This document shows, one piece after another, positions 52,501 to 60,736 of a stretch of DNA of 64,000 nt. Each line of letters starts with the position of its first letter. Position 1 is the stretch's first letter. The translations under genes and the position numbers were made by a program. A model generated the notes under the pieces. The model was not told the DNA's origin and did not search any database. It was given only the letters and a program-made list of their open reading frames with translations. This stretch comes from Roseibium polysiphoniae. Its GTDB lineage: Bacteria; Pseudomonadota; Alphaproteobacteria; Rhizobiales; Stappiaceae. The stretch is from contig NZ_JACYXJ010000002.1 of NCBI RefSeq assembly GCF_014842925.1, positions 310,001 through 374,000 on the forward strand. The letters are read 5' to 3'.

Positions 52501-53152
52501 TGATGAGTATCTCCACGGCACGCGTTCTTAAGGCGCTTATATCGCGCGGATCGCCCGAAGCGATCACGGTTGCCGTATTATGGGTGTCAAAGTGAATGAA
52601 GCGGGAAACGGCGTTTGGCGCGGTATCGCAAAGCATACCAGCGGCCGCCAAGGCGGGGCCTGCTTGTATGTTGTTTGCCAATTGCATCGCGCGATCCTTC
52701 GGGGGCACGCCGGCCCGTGTGTTGAGTCGTTGTTACGTTGCATGGGGAGCGAATCACGGTAATAGCCCGTGCTGATCCGCATCCATGTGTTTCGGACTGG
52801 CGTTGATCCGTGCCCCACGATCACCCGAACTGAATGTCATGACGAGTGCGTTGGCAGGACGTTGCCGGGCCTGACCTATAGCCGATCCGCCGCTGTATCC
52901 GGGCAATTGTCGCAGGGGAATGGCCTCATTTTGGCCCCTGTCGATGCCTTCGAATACGATCACATGTGGAAAGACCAAGCTTTCCAGCATCGGGGATGGT
53001 ATCGGTTTCAGACCGAAATCCGTAAGGTACTTTTACGATCCATGATGTCCTTTTGCAAGCAATGTGAATTCTTCGAAGTGGTTTTGGGTTCATATTGGTT
53101 GCGTAGGGGCATGAACGGGCAAGATATGCAAAGGCTGGCATCGCAAGGTTAA
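52501..53152. other. Long divergent intergenic region between rne and amiC
   Basis: 652 bases with no open frame that looks coding (the largest, near 52769-53152, has a composition unlike a protein). It must hold the 5' leader of rne, which in other bacteria is long and mediates feedback by RNase E, and the amiC promoter. A small RNA is possible but I can point to no clear terminator. Confidence 0.4.
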
Positions 53153-54466
53153 ATGGCGGATTACGGGCTTAAAATGGGTGCATGGTGGCGGAAATTCAAT
53201 TTCCTGGCGAAGCTGTCCCGGTTGGGGCTGGCTGCCCTTTTCGTGTCGATTTCCCTCTTCGCGGGCGGAATCGGCGCTGCCAATGCCCAAAGCAATGCCG
53301 CTGAAAACAAAGATGATTTGCCTTCAATCACTGGCGCCAGGGTTGCCGGCGACAGTGTTCGCACCCGATTCGTTCTTGATCTCGATCGGCAGTTCGACGT
53401 TGCAATCTCCGGCCTTGCGGATCCCTACAGATTGATTCTCGATTTGCCGGAAGTTCATTTTGCGTTGCCTGACGAGGCCGGCCGTGAGGCACGGGGCCTG
53501 GTTGATGCATGGCGATACGGCCTCTTTGCTGCGGGCAAATCCCGAATTGTCATGGACGTCAATGAACCTGTGACCATCGACAAGACCTTTGTGCTGCCTG
53601 CAGTCGATGATCAGCCCGCCCGCATGGTCATCGATTTGGTGAAGACGACACGGGACGATTTCCTCGAGTTCGCAAAGGTTTCGCGGGAAAAATTGCGAAA
53701 GGGCAAGGTGGCGCCCAAGGGCGACCGTTTGACGGGGGCAGGGGCGCCACGTGACCGGCCGGTCATCGTGCTGGACCCTGGACATGGTGGCATCGACACC
53801 GGAGCCAAGGGCATCGGCGGAACGCTTGAAAAAGCCGTGGTGATGGACTTTTCGAGCATCTTGAAGCGCAAGCTCGAGCAGACCGGGCGCTATTCGGTGC
53901 ATCTGACGCGGGAGAGCGACACATTTGTGCCGCTGGCGGACAGGGTTCAGTTTGGACACGATCTTGAGGCGGACCTGTTTTTGTCCATTCATGCCGATTC
54001 GGTTACCCGAGGCCGTAAGGTCGTGCGCGGGGCAACTGTCTATACCCTCTCGGAGAAGGCGTCGGATGATCTCGCCGGAGAGCTCGCGGAGACCGCGAAC
54101 AACTCCGACATCATTGCCGGTGTGGAGCTGCACGATGAGCCGGCGGAAGTCACCGACATCCTGATTGATCTGGCGAGGCGCGAAACCCGCAATTTCTCGG
54201 TTTTTTTTGCCAGGACCCTCGTGTCCGAGCTGAAAAGCGCGGTCAGACTGATCAACAACCCGCATCGTTCTGCAGGCTTTCGCGTTTTGAAGGCGCATGA
54301 TGTGCCCTCAGTACTGGTGGAGCTCGGATATCTTTCCAACGAGCATGACGAGAAGTTGCTGGTGTCCGACGAGTGGCGCGAGCGCATGGCCACTGCAATG
54401 GTCGAATCCATTGATGGCTTCTTCAGGCCGAGGCTCGCTCAAGACAAAAGCAGCGCCAGCCAATAG
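53153..54466 (+). CDS. amiC: N-acetylmuramoyl-L-alanine amidase (AmiC type)
   Basis: 437 residues. Signal sequence (LGLAALFVSISLFAGGIGAANAQ), an AMIN domain (about 60-165) that targets septum and peptidoglycan, and an Amidase_3 catalytic domain (about 200-425): VIVLDPGHGGIDTGAKG, zinc ligands also in GTLEKAVV and SIHADS, and catalytic Glu in VLVELGYLSN. It cleaves septal peptidoglycan for daughter cell separation. The start may instead be ATG 53174. It is followed by PBP1a, so the two envelope genes are neighbours. Confidence 0.93.
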   Translation: MADYGLKMGAWWRKFNFLAKLSRLGLAALFVSISLFAGGIGAANAQSNAAENKDDLPSITGARVAGDSVRTRFVLDLDRQFDVAISGLADPYRLILDLPEVHFALPDEAGREARGLVDAWRYGLFAAGKSRIVMDVNEPVTIDKTFVLPAVDDQPARMVIDLVKTTRDDFLEFAKVSREKLRKGKVAPKGDRLTGAGAPRDRPVIVLDPGHGGIDTGAKGIGGTLEKAVVMDFSSILKRKLEQTGRYSVHLTRESDTFVPLADRVQFGHDLEADLFLSIHADSVTRGRKVVRGATVYTLSEKASDDLAGELAETANNSDIIAGVELHDEPAEVTDILIDLARRETRNFSVFFARTLVSELKSAVRLINNPHRSAGFRVLKAHDVPSVLVELGYLSNEHDEKLLVSDEWRERMATAMVESIDGFFRPRLAQDKSSASQ

Positions 54467-54630
54467 CTGCCGTGAGCCTGTGATCGAACCTGCCTCAGCA
54501 TCGCCATATTGGTACAGGAGGTAAGGCGCATGTATATTAAAGAAAACCGTTGTTGTGCCGGTGCCTTCGTGAAAGGTGTTGTGATAGAACGCGCGCAACC
54601 ACAATGGCCGGTGAAAGACGAGCCCGCAGT

Positions 54631-57084
54631 ATGAAATTCCTTGTGAAGTTTTTTGGCTATCTGTTCGGCATTGGAGCCGCCGTCGGGCTGGTGATCGCTG
54701 CTGGCGTGTGGATCTATCTGGAACGGCTGAATGAGGGCCTGCCGGATTACACCGCGCTCAAGAACTACGAGCCGCCGGTGATGACCCGCGTGCATGCCGC
54801 TGACGGTAGCCTTATGGCCGAGTACGCGCGCCAAAGGCGCATGTTCCTGCCAATCCAGGCCATGCCGGATATGTTGAAGCAGGCGTATCTGTCCGCGGAA
54901 GACAAGAATTTCTACAAACACATCGGTGTTGACCCCGAGGGTATCGCACGTGCCGTGGTTCGCTATGCGCAGAACATTGGCACTGGCCGGCGTCCGGAAG
55001 GGGCGTCGACCATCACCCAGCAGGTCGCGAAGAACTTCCTTCTGACAAATGAAGTGTCTTTCGAGCGCAAGATCAAGGAAGCGATTCTCGCGCTGCGGAT
55101 CGAGCAGGCCTACACCAAGGACGAGATCCTCGAACTCTATCTCAACGAGATTTACCTCGGGATCGGCTCTTATGGTGTGGCCGCTGCCTCGCTGCTGTAT
55201 TTTGACAAGTCCGTCCACGAGCTGAGCCTCGAGGAGATGGCTTATCTCGCAGCTCTTCCCAAAGCGCCCAACAACTATCACCCTTTCCGCCAGCGTGAGC
55301 GCGCGATCGCGCGCCGCAACTGGGTTATCGACCGGATGGTTGAGAATGGCTATGTCGAGTTTGAAGTTGGCGAAGAGGCCAAGGCCAAACCCCTGACCGT
55401 TACGCCGCGCGAAACCGGGTCACAGCTTTTTGCGGCCGAGTATTTCACTGAGGAAGTCCGCCGGGAGGTTGCTTCGATCTACGGCGAGAACCGGCTCTAC
55501 GAAGGTGGACTTTCCGTTCGCTCGACCCTCGATCCCAAACTCCAGGTTTTGGCCCGCAAGGCCCTTCAAGATGGCTTGATGAGCTTTGACCGCAAACGGG
55601 GCAGCTGGGGCGGACCGGTAGACAAGATTGCGATCAACGGCGACTGGGGCGTTGAACTCGGTCAGATCGAGGCGCTCGCAGATATTCCCGAATGGCGTCT
55701 GGCAGTTGTCCTTGGCGGAGCGGGGGCGGCGGCGAATGTCGGCCTGCAGCCTTCAAAGCTGGTCAATGGCAAGCTGTCCGACGAGCGCGTCACCGGCAAG
55801 CTGTTCCTCGAGACCATGAAGTGGGCCCGTGTTTCCGGCCGGGAACCGCGCGCCGTTGAAGACGTTCTGGCTCCCGGGGATGTGGTCTATGTTCAGGAAA
55901 GCCCGGTCGCGCCGGGCAGCTATGAGCTGCGGCAGGTGCCCAAGGTGTCCGGCGCGCTGGTTGCCATGGATCCCTATACCGGTCGCGTGCTGGCCATGGT
56001 CGGTGGCTTCAGCTTTGCGCAGAGCGAGTTCAACCGCGCCACGCAGGCCTATCGGCAACCCGGGTCGTCATTCAAGCCGTTCCTCTACGCAGCAGCCCTC
56101 GACAATGGCTATACGCCGTCGTCCGTGGTCATGGATGCGCCGCTGGAAATCAGCCAGGGGCCGGGACTTGGGACGTGGAGGCCGCAGAATTACGGCGGCA
56201 AGTTCTACGGCCCGTCGACCCTGCGCACGGGGATCGAACTCTCGCGGAACGTCATGACCGTGCGCCTGGCCCAGGACATGGGGATGCCGCTCGTTGCCGA
56301 ATATTCCAAACGCTTCGGTATCTACGACAATATGCTGCCGGTTCTCTCGATGTCTCTCGGGGCGGGGGAAACCACGGTTATGCGCATGACTGCCGCCTAT
56401 GCCACGATCGCCAATGGTGGCCGGAAAATCCGCCCGACCTTGATCGACAGGATCCAGGACCGCTATGGACGCACGATCTTCAAGCATGACAGCCGGATTT
56501 GTGACGGCTGTACGCAAGATGACTGGGCCGGCCAGGAAGAGCCGACGCTGATCGATGATCGCGAGCAGATTCTTGATCCGATGACTGCCTATCAGATCAC
56601 ATCGATGATGGAAGGCGTCGTCCAGCGCGGAACGGCAACCAGCGTCCGCGCTGTCGGCCGCCCGGTCGCCGGCAAGACCGGTACGACCAACGATGAAAAA
56701 GACGCATGGTTCATGGGCTACACGCCCGATCTGGCCGTTGGCGTGTTCGTTGGCTATGACACGCCCAAGCCCATGGGCCGTGGCGCGACCGGTGGTCAGG
56801 TTGCCGCTCCGATCTTCACGGAGTTCGTCAAGGCGGCTCTCGATGCGAAGCCGCCCGTCGAATTCCGGGTTCCCAAGGGGCTGCAGCTCATTCCGATCAA
56901 CCGCCGTACCGGGCTTCGTGCCGCTGCAGGCACTCCAGGAACAATCCTGGAGGCGTTCAAGCCCGGTATGGCGCCGCCCGACAGCTACTCGGTCATCGGA
57001 TTTCAAGACGACATGGGTGTTCCGCGGACGGTATCTCCGGAAGCCGGACAGGCTGTTCTGAGCGGCACGGGCGGTCTCTACTAG
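54631..57084 (+). CDS. mrcA: PBP1a, bifunctional peptidoglycan glycosyltransferase/transpeptidase
   Basis: 817 residues. One N-terminal membrane helix, then the GT51 domain (EDKNFYKHIGVD and EGASTITQQVAKN), an OB-like insert, and the transpeptidase with SSFK (GSSFKPFLYAA), SRN (ELSRNVMTV) and KTG (GKTGTTNDEKDAWF). It polymerises and cross-links peptidoglycan. ATG 54631 (MKFLVKFFGYLFG) is preferred; ATG 54604 is also in frame. No strong ribosome-binding site is visible before either. Confidence 0.94.
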   Translation: MKFLVKFFGYLFGIGAAVGLVIAAGVWIYLERLNEGLPDYTALKNYEPPVMTRVHAADGSLMAEYARQRRMFLPIQAMPDMLKQAYLSAEDKNFYKHIGVDPEGIARAVVRYAQNIGTGRRPEGASTITQQVAKNFLLTNEVSFERKIKEAILALRIEQAYTKDEILELYLNEIYLGIGSYGVAAASLLYFDKSVHELSLEEMAYLAALPKAPNNYHPFRQRERAIARRNWVIDRMVENGYVEFEVGEEAKAKPLTVTPRETGSQLFAAEYFTEEVRREVASIYGENRLYEGGLSVRSTLDPKLQVLARKALQDGLMSFDRKRGSWGGPVDKIAINGDWGVELGQIEALADIPEWRLAVVLGGAGAAANVGLQPSKLVNGKLSDERVTGKLFLETMKWARVSGREPRAVEDVLAPGDVVYVQESPVAPGSYELRQVPKVSGALVAMDPYTGRVLAMVGGFSFAQSEFNRATQAYRQPGSSFKPFLYAAALDNGYTPSSVVMDAPLEISQGPGLGTWRPQNYGGKFYGPSTLRTGIELSRNVMTVRLAQDMGMPLVAEYSKRFGIYDNMLPVLSMSLGAGETTVMRMTAAYATIANGGRKIRPTLIDRIQDRYGRTIFKHDSRICDGCTQDDWAGQEEPTLIDDREQILDPMTAYQITSMMEGVVQRGTATSVRAVGRPVAGKTGTTNDEKDAWFMGYTPDLAVGVFVGYDTPKPMGRGATGGQVAAPIFTEFVKAALDAKPPVEFRVPKGLQLIPINRRTGLRAAAGTPGTILEAFKPGMAPPDSYSVIGFQDDMGVPRTVSPEAGQAVLSGTGGLY

Positions 57085-57226
57085 CCTTCAAGATGGTCGC
57101 ATTCTGAGCTGTTTACAGCCGAAGCCGTGATCGCTAATGTCCGGCACCACATTGTTGCCCGGTTCTGTCGTCCGATCTGATCGGCATGGAGCCGGGCTTC
57201 TTTCACTTAATCAAGCGAGGTATCCG

Positions 57227-58358
57227 ATGCGCGCCGAAATGGAAGCCATCGTCGATGAAATCAAGCAGGCCATAAGCCTGCTGAGGAGGCATCTTTGACT
57301 GGGATCAAGCCCTTGTCCGTCTAGATGAACTCAATGCTGCCTCGGAGGATCCCGAACTCTGGAATGATCCGACGAAGGCGCAAAAAATGATGCGCGAGCG
57401 TCAGCAGCTTGACGACGGCATCAATGGTGTCCGCGGTCTCGAGCAGGACCTTGCCGACAATATCGAATTGATCGAACTCGGCGAGATGGAAGATGATCAA
57501 TCAGTCATTGATGATGCGGAAGAGGCGCTTCGCGGCCTGAAGGATAAGGTCAACGAGCTGCAGCTGAACTCGCTCCTGTCTGGTGAGGCCGATGCCAATG
57601 ATACCTATCTGGAGATCAACTCCGGGGCAGGGGGCACGGAGAGCCAGGACTGGGCTTCCATGCTTTTGCGCATGTATCGTCGCTGGGCCGAAAAGCGCGG
57701 CTTCAAGGTCGAGGTGCTCGAGTACCATGACGGTGAAGAAGCCGGCATCAAGTCCGCGACCTTGCTGATCAAGGGTGAGAATGCCTATGGCTGGCTGAAG
57801 ACCGAATCCGGTGTGCACCGGCTCGTCCGGATTTCTCCCTACGACAGCCAGGCACGGCGGCACACGAGCTTTTCAAGCGCCTGGGTCTATCCGGTCATCG
57901 ATGATTCGATCGACATCGACATCAATGAGAGCGATTGCCGGATCGACACCTACCGTGCCTCGGGTGCCGGCGGACAGCACGTCAACACGACTGATTCCGC
58001 CGTTCGTATCACCCACCAGCCCACCGGGATTGTTGTGCAGTGCCAGTCCGAGCGTTCGCAGCACAAGAACAGGGCAACGGCCTGGTCGATGCTGAAGGCG
58101 CGCCTTTATGAGGCTGAACTCAAGAAGCGTGAGGAAGCGGCCAACCAGGAGCAGGCGTCGAAGACTGACATTGGATGGGGGCATCAGATCCGTTCTTACG
58201 TCCTGCAGCCCTATCAGCTGGTCAAGGACCTTCGAACAGGTGTCGAGAGCACCTCACCCCAGGACGTGCTTGACGGCGATCTGGACAAGTTCATGGAGGC
58301 CTCACTGGCCCAGCGTGTCTTCGGTGGGGAAGCCGCTGAAGTTGAAGATATCGACTGA
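57227..58358 (+). CDS. prfB: Peptide chain release factor 2, with programmed +1 frameshift
   Basis: 376 residues after frameshifting. Frame 1 runs from ATG 57227 for 23 codons to an in-frame TGA at 57296-57298; reading continues in the +1 frame from GAC at 57297 to the stop at 58358. The slip site CTT TGA C with GGAGG just upstream (about 57283-57287) is the classic RF2 autoregulation signal. The joined protein has the RF2 domains, the GGQ loop (GAGGQHVN) and, in place of the SPF tripeptide that reads UGA/UAA, the sequence SPY ([15 protein letters not shown]). A terminator follows. Confidence 0.93.
57283..57299 (+). promoter_or_regulatory. Programmed +1 ribosomal frameshift site of prfB
   Basis: An internal Shine-Dalgarno (GGAGG) is followed by CAT CTT TGA C. 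Slippage on CTT T into the +1 frame, stimulated by slow decoding of UGA when RF2 is scarce, restores the open frame. TGA is at 57296-57298. Confidence 0.93.
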
Positions 58359-58381
58359 TTTCGTGAAAGACGCCGACAAAC

Positions 58382-58412
58382 AAAAAGCGCCGCTATCCAG
58401 CGGCGCTTTTTT
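58382..58412. terminator. Terminator between prfB and the M23 peptidase gene
   Basis: AGCGCCGCT (58386-58394) pairs with AGCGGCGCT (58399-58407) around ATCC and is followed by a T-run; an A-run precedes it, so it can stop both convergent transcripts. Confidence 0.9.
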
Positions 58413-58430
58413 CGTTTCAGATTATTTGGA

Positions 58431-59765
58431 TCAGCTGTCGATCAGCTTCGAGAGCCGATCACCGGCTGTCACGAAAGCGGCTGGGTCGAGAGGTTCTTTT
58501 CCCATGCGGATTTCATAATGCAGATGCGGACCGGTAGAGCGTCCGGTTGACCCGACATTGCCGATCACGTCGCCGGTCGTCACATGGTCGCCTTTGGACA
58601 CATGCATGCGGCTCAGGTGGGCATAACGGCTGACAAAGCCGTTGGCATGGCGGATTTCCACGAGTTTGCCGTAGCCGCCCTTGCGATCGGCATGAACGAC
58701 CGTTCCCGGGGCCGACGAATAGACGCGTGCGCCGTAGGATGCCTTGAAATCCATTCCCGTATGCATGGCGAACTTGCCCAGAAATGGGTCTATGCGCGGG
58801 CCGAAATGGCTTGAAATCTTGACGTTCTGCATCGGACGGCTGATCGGCAGGCGTTTGGCCGCCGTCTTCAAACTGTCGAGAGCCACCAAGGCGCGCTCGG
58901 CGCGTTTGACGCGGCCGGTAAAGCCGCCGCCGGTGTAGGGAATATAAGGTCCGCCGATACCGCTTCGACCCGAAGCCGTTCCAGTTGGCGTCAGGTTGAC
59001 GCCGAGCGGTCGCGTCGCCGCCAGGATCGTGTCGATTTGTGTTTCAGTCGCAACCGCGAGCGCATCCAGAGCAGATACGCTTTCCTGATTCATTGCCAGG
59101 ATGTCCTGTTCCACCTGATCCAGAGCCGCTTGCTCGCCGGGCGTGGGGGCAAGCGGTTTCGCTGGCTCATTCGGCATGGCGCTGGACGTCCCGCGCAGGC
59201 CGAGCGCTTTCAATGGGTTTTCGAGAAGCTCCGGTTCACCACCGATCGCCAATTCAGCGTCTTCCGCCACGATCGCAAGAGGATCAGGCTCCGTCTCCGG
59301 CTTCTTCGTTGGCAGAATTTTGGACGACGCGAGCTGGATACCATTGCGCTCTGCGCGTTTCATCAAGGATGTCACGACTGCGTGGCGCTGGTTGAGCGTC
59401 TGCTGACGACGGATAAGATCGGAGACCTGAAGCTCGACGCTTTCACGATCAATCGCCTGGCGGCTGTTCAGGCGGTCGATTTCCGCTCGAAGCCTTTCGA
59501 TCCGGTCCTGGTAAGCGGTCTCAATGGCCGCCTGTCGGGATTGTGCGGTCTCGAGCATGTCTCCGCGCAGAACCCAGTAACCTGCAGTTCCGACTGCGCC
59601 GATGGTCAGCACCGATATCACTGAAGCAAGGACGATCGCAGTCCTGGGGCTGAGTGCCAGCGGCCACCGGCGCTCGGGTGAACGCGCGGGCGGCTGATGC
59701 TCTGCACCTGGTAGTGCGAAACGGTGCCGATAAGGCTTATCTTGACTGAACGGGGTCAAAGGCAT
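58431..59765 (-). CDS. M23 family (LytM-domain) envelope peptidase
   Basis: 444 residues. A short cytoplasmic N-terminus, one membrane helix (TAIVLASVISVLTIGAVGTAGYW, about 42-64), a coiled coil (about 70-135), a linker, and a C-terminal peptidase_M23 domain with the metal ligands in HTGMDFKASYG and HLHYEIRM. It should be a membrane-anchored peptidoglycan endopeptidase, or an activator of amidases such as AmiC. The zinc ligands look complete, so enzymatic activity is likely. ATG 59765 follows a GTG three bases upstream. Confidence 0.92.
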   Translation of the reverse strand: MPLTPFSQDKPYRHRFALPGAEHQPPARSPERRWPLALSPRTAIVLASVISVLTIGAVGTAGYWVLRGDMLETAQSRQAAIETAYQDRIERLRAEIDRLNSRQAIDRESVELQVSDLIRRQQTLNQRHAVVTSLMKRAERNGIQLASSKILPTKKPETEPDPLAIVAEDAELAIGGEPELLENPLKALGLRGTSSAMPNEPAKPLAPTPGEQAALDQVEQDILAMNQESVSALDALAVATETQIDTILAATRPLGVNLTPTGTASGRSGIGGPYIPYTGGGFTGRVKRAERALVALDSLKTAAKRLPISRPMQNVKISSHFGPRIDPFLGKFAMHTGMDFKASYGARVYSSAPGTVVHADRKGGYGKLVEIRHANGFVSRYAHLSRMHVSKGDHVTTGDVIGNVGSTGRSTGPHLHYEIRMGKEPLDPAAFVTAGDRLSKLIDS

Positions 59766-60052
59766 CACTCGATTACTGCAATCGTCTAAATCGAGGATGA
59801 TTAGATATTGGTAAGGTTAACAAAGCCTGTTTTTTGAAGGCTGGCCGAAACAGTTTTTGCCGAACTACCTTGTGTTTTCAGAGATATAGGCGCACCGCAG
59901 TTTTTGCTCAGCGTGGCGTTTTTCGGCAAAAGGCCGGTCCCGGGGTGAAATTTTCGAAGTAAAGGAGATTCGCAGCGTCTCGGCGCCTAGGGTGTGGCGC
60001 TTGAGGCAGGGGCGGCAGGCCAGTGTTCGAGTCACCTGCCGCGAGGTCCTTG

Positions 60053-60520
60053 TCAGAGGTCTTTTGCGGCTTCCAGGACCGCTTCTGCATGCCCGGGTAC
60101 CTTTACCTTGCGCCAGATCTTCGCAATCTTTCCGTCTGCGCCGATCAGGAATGTTGAGCGTTCGACGCCCATGTATTTCTTGCCATACATCGATTTTTCG
60201 ACCCACACGCCATATGCATTGCAAGCGCTCTGCTCGGGGTCTGCAGCGAGCCGGACTTCAAGATCGTGCTTGGCCTTGAACTTGTCGTGCTTTGCGGCAG
60301 TGTCCGGCGAAATGCCGATGATCGTGACGCCAATTGCGCTGAAGTCAGGCATGAGGCCGGTGAAGGCGATGGCTTCTTTCGTGCAGCCCGGCGTGTCGTC
60401 CTTGGGGTAGAAGTAGACGACAACCGGTTTGCCTGAGAGCGCCGACAGTTTGATGCGTTCGCCGCCATCCGCCTCCAATTCAAAGTCGGGTGCCGCAGTT
60501 CTTGTGTCCAATTCGCTCAT
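60053..60520 (-). CDS. bcp: Bcp/PrxQ-type thiol peroxidase
   Basis: 155-residue peroxiredoxin that reduces hydroperoxides. The peroxidatic Cys is in YPKDDTPGCTKEA; the second Cys five residues later, found in E. coli Bcp, is replaced (GCTKEAI), while another Cys occurs in EQSACNAYG. The enzyme therefore probably works as a 1-Cys or atypical form with an external thiol. ATG 60520 is preceded by AAGGAAGG. It is divergent from the AsmA-like gene. Confidence 0.92.
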   Translation of the reverse strand: MSELDTRTAAPDFELEADGGERIKLSALSGKPVVVYFYPKDDTPGCTKEAIAFTGLMPDFSAIGVTIIGISPDTAAKHDKFKAKHDLEVRLAADPEQSACNAYGVWVEKSMYGKKYMGVERSTFLIGADGKIAKIWRKVKVPGHAEAVLEAAKDL

Positions 60521-60736
60521 GTGCCTTCCTTCTGTCACACTCAACGGTTTAAAGCCTTGGCGGAATGTGCGAGACCTCCAAGTACCTTATTACTTTTGTG
60601 CCTCTTGGAGGTATCATAGGTCGCGGATCGACTCATTCAATTCCCGGTGGACGATTCCGGAGTAATAAAGAGCCTGCAGGCTAAAGGGCAGGCCATATTG
60701 TGCGGGGCCGACAGGCTACAGGTATTCAAGACGTTC

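Noticed and set aside
52769-53152. 127-codon plus-strand frame upstream of amiC
   Set aside because: Amino-acid composition and the absence of a ribosome-binding site argue for chance; it would also occupy the expected promoter region.
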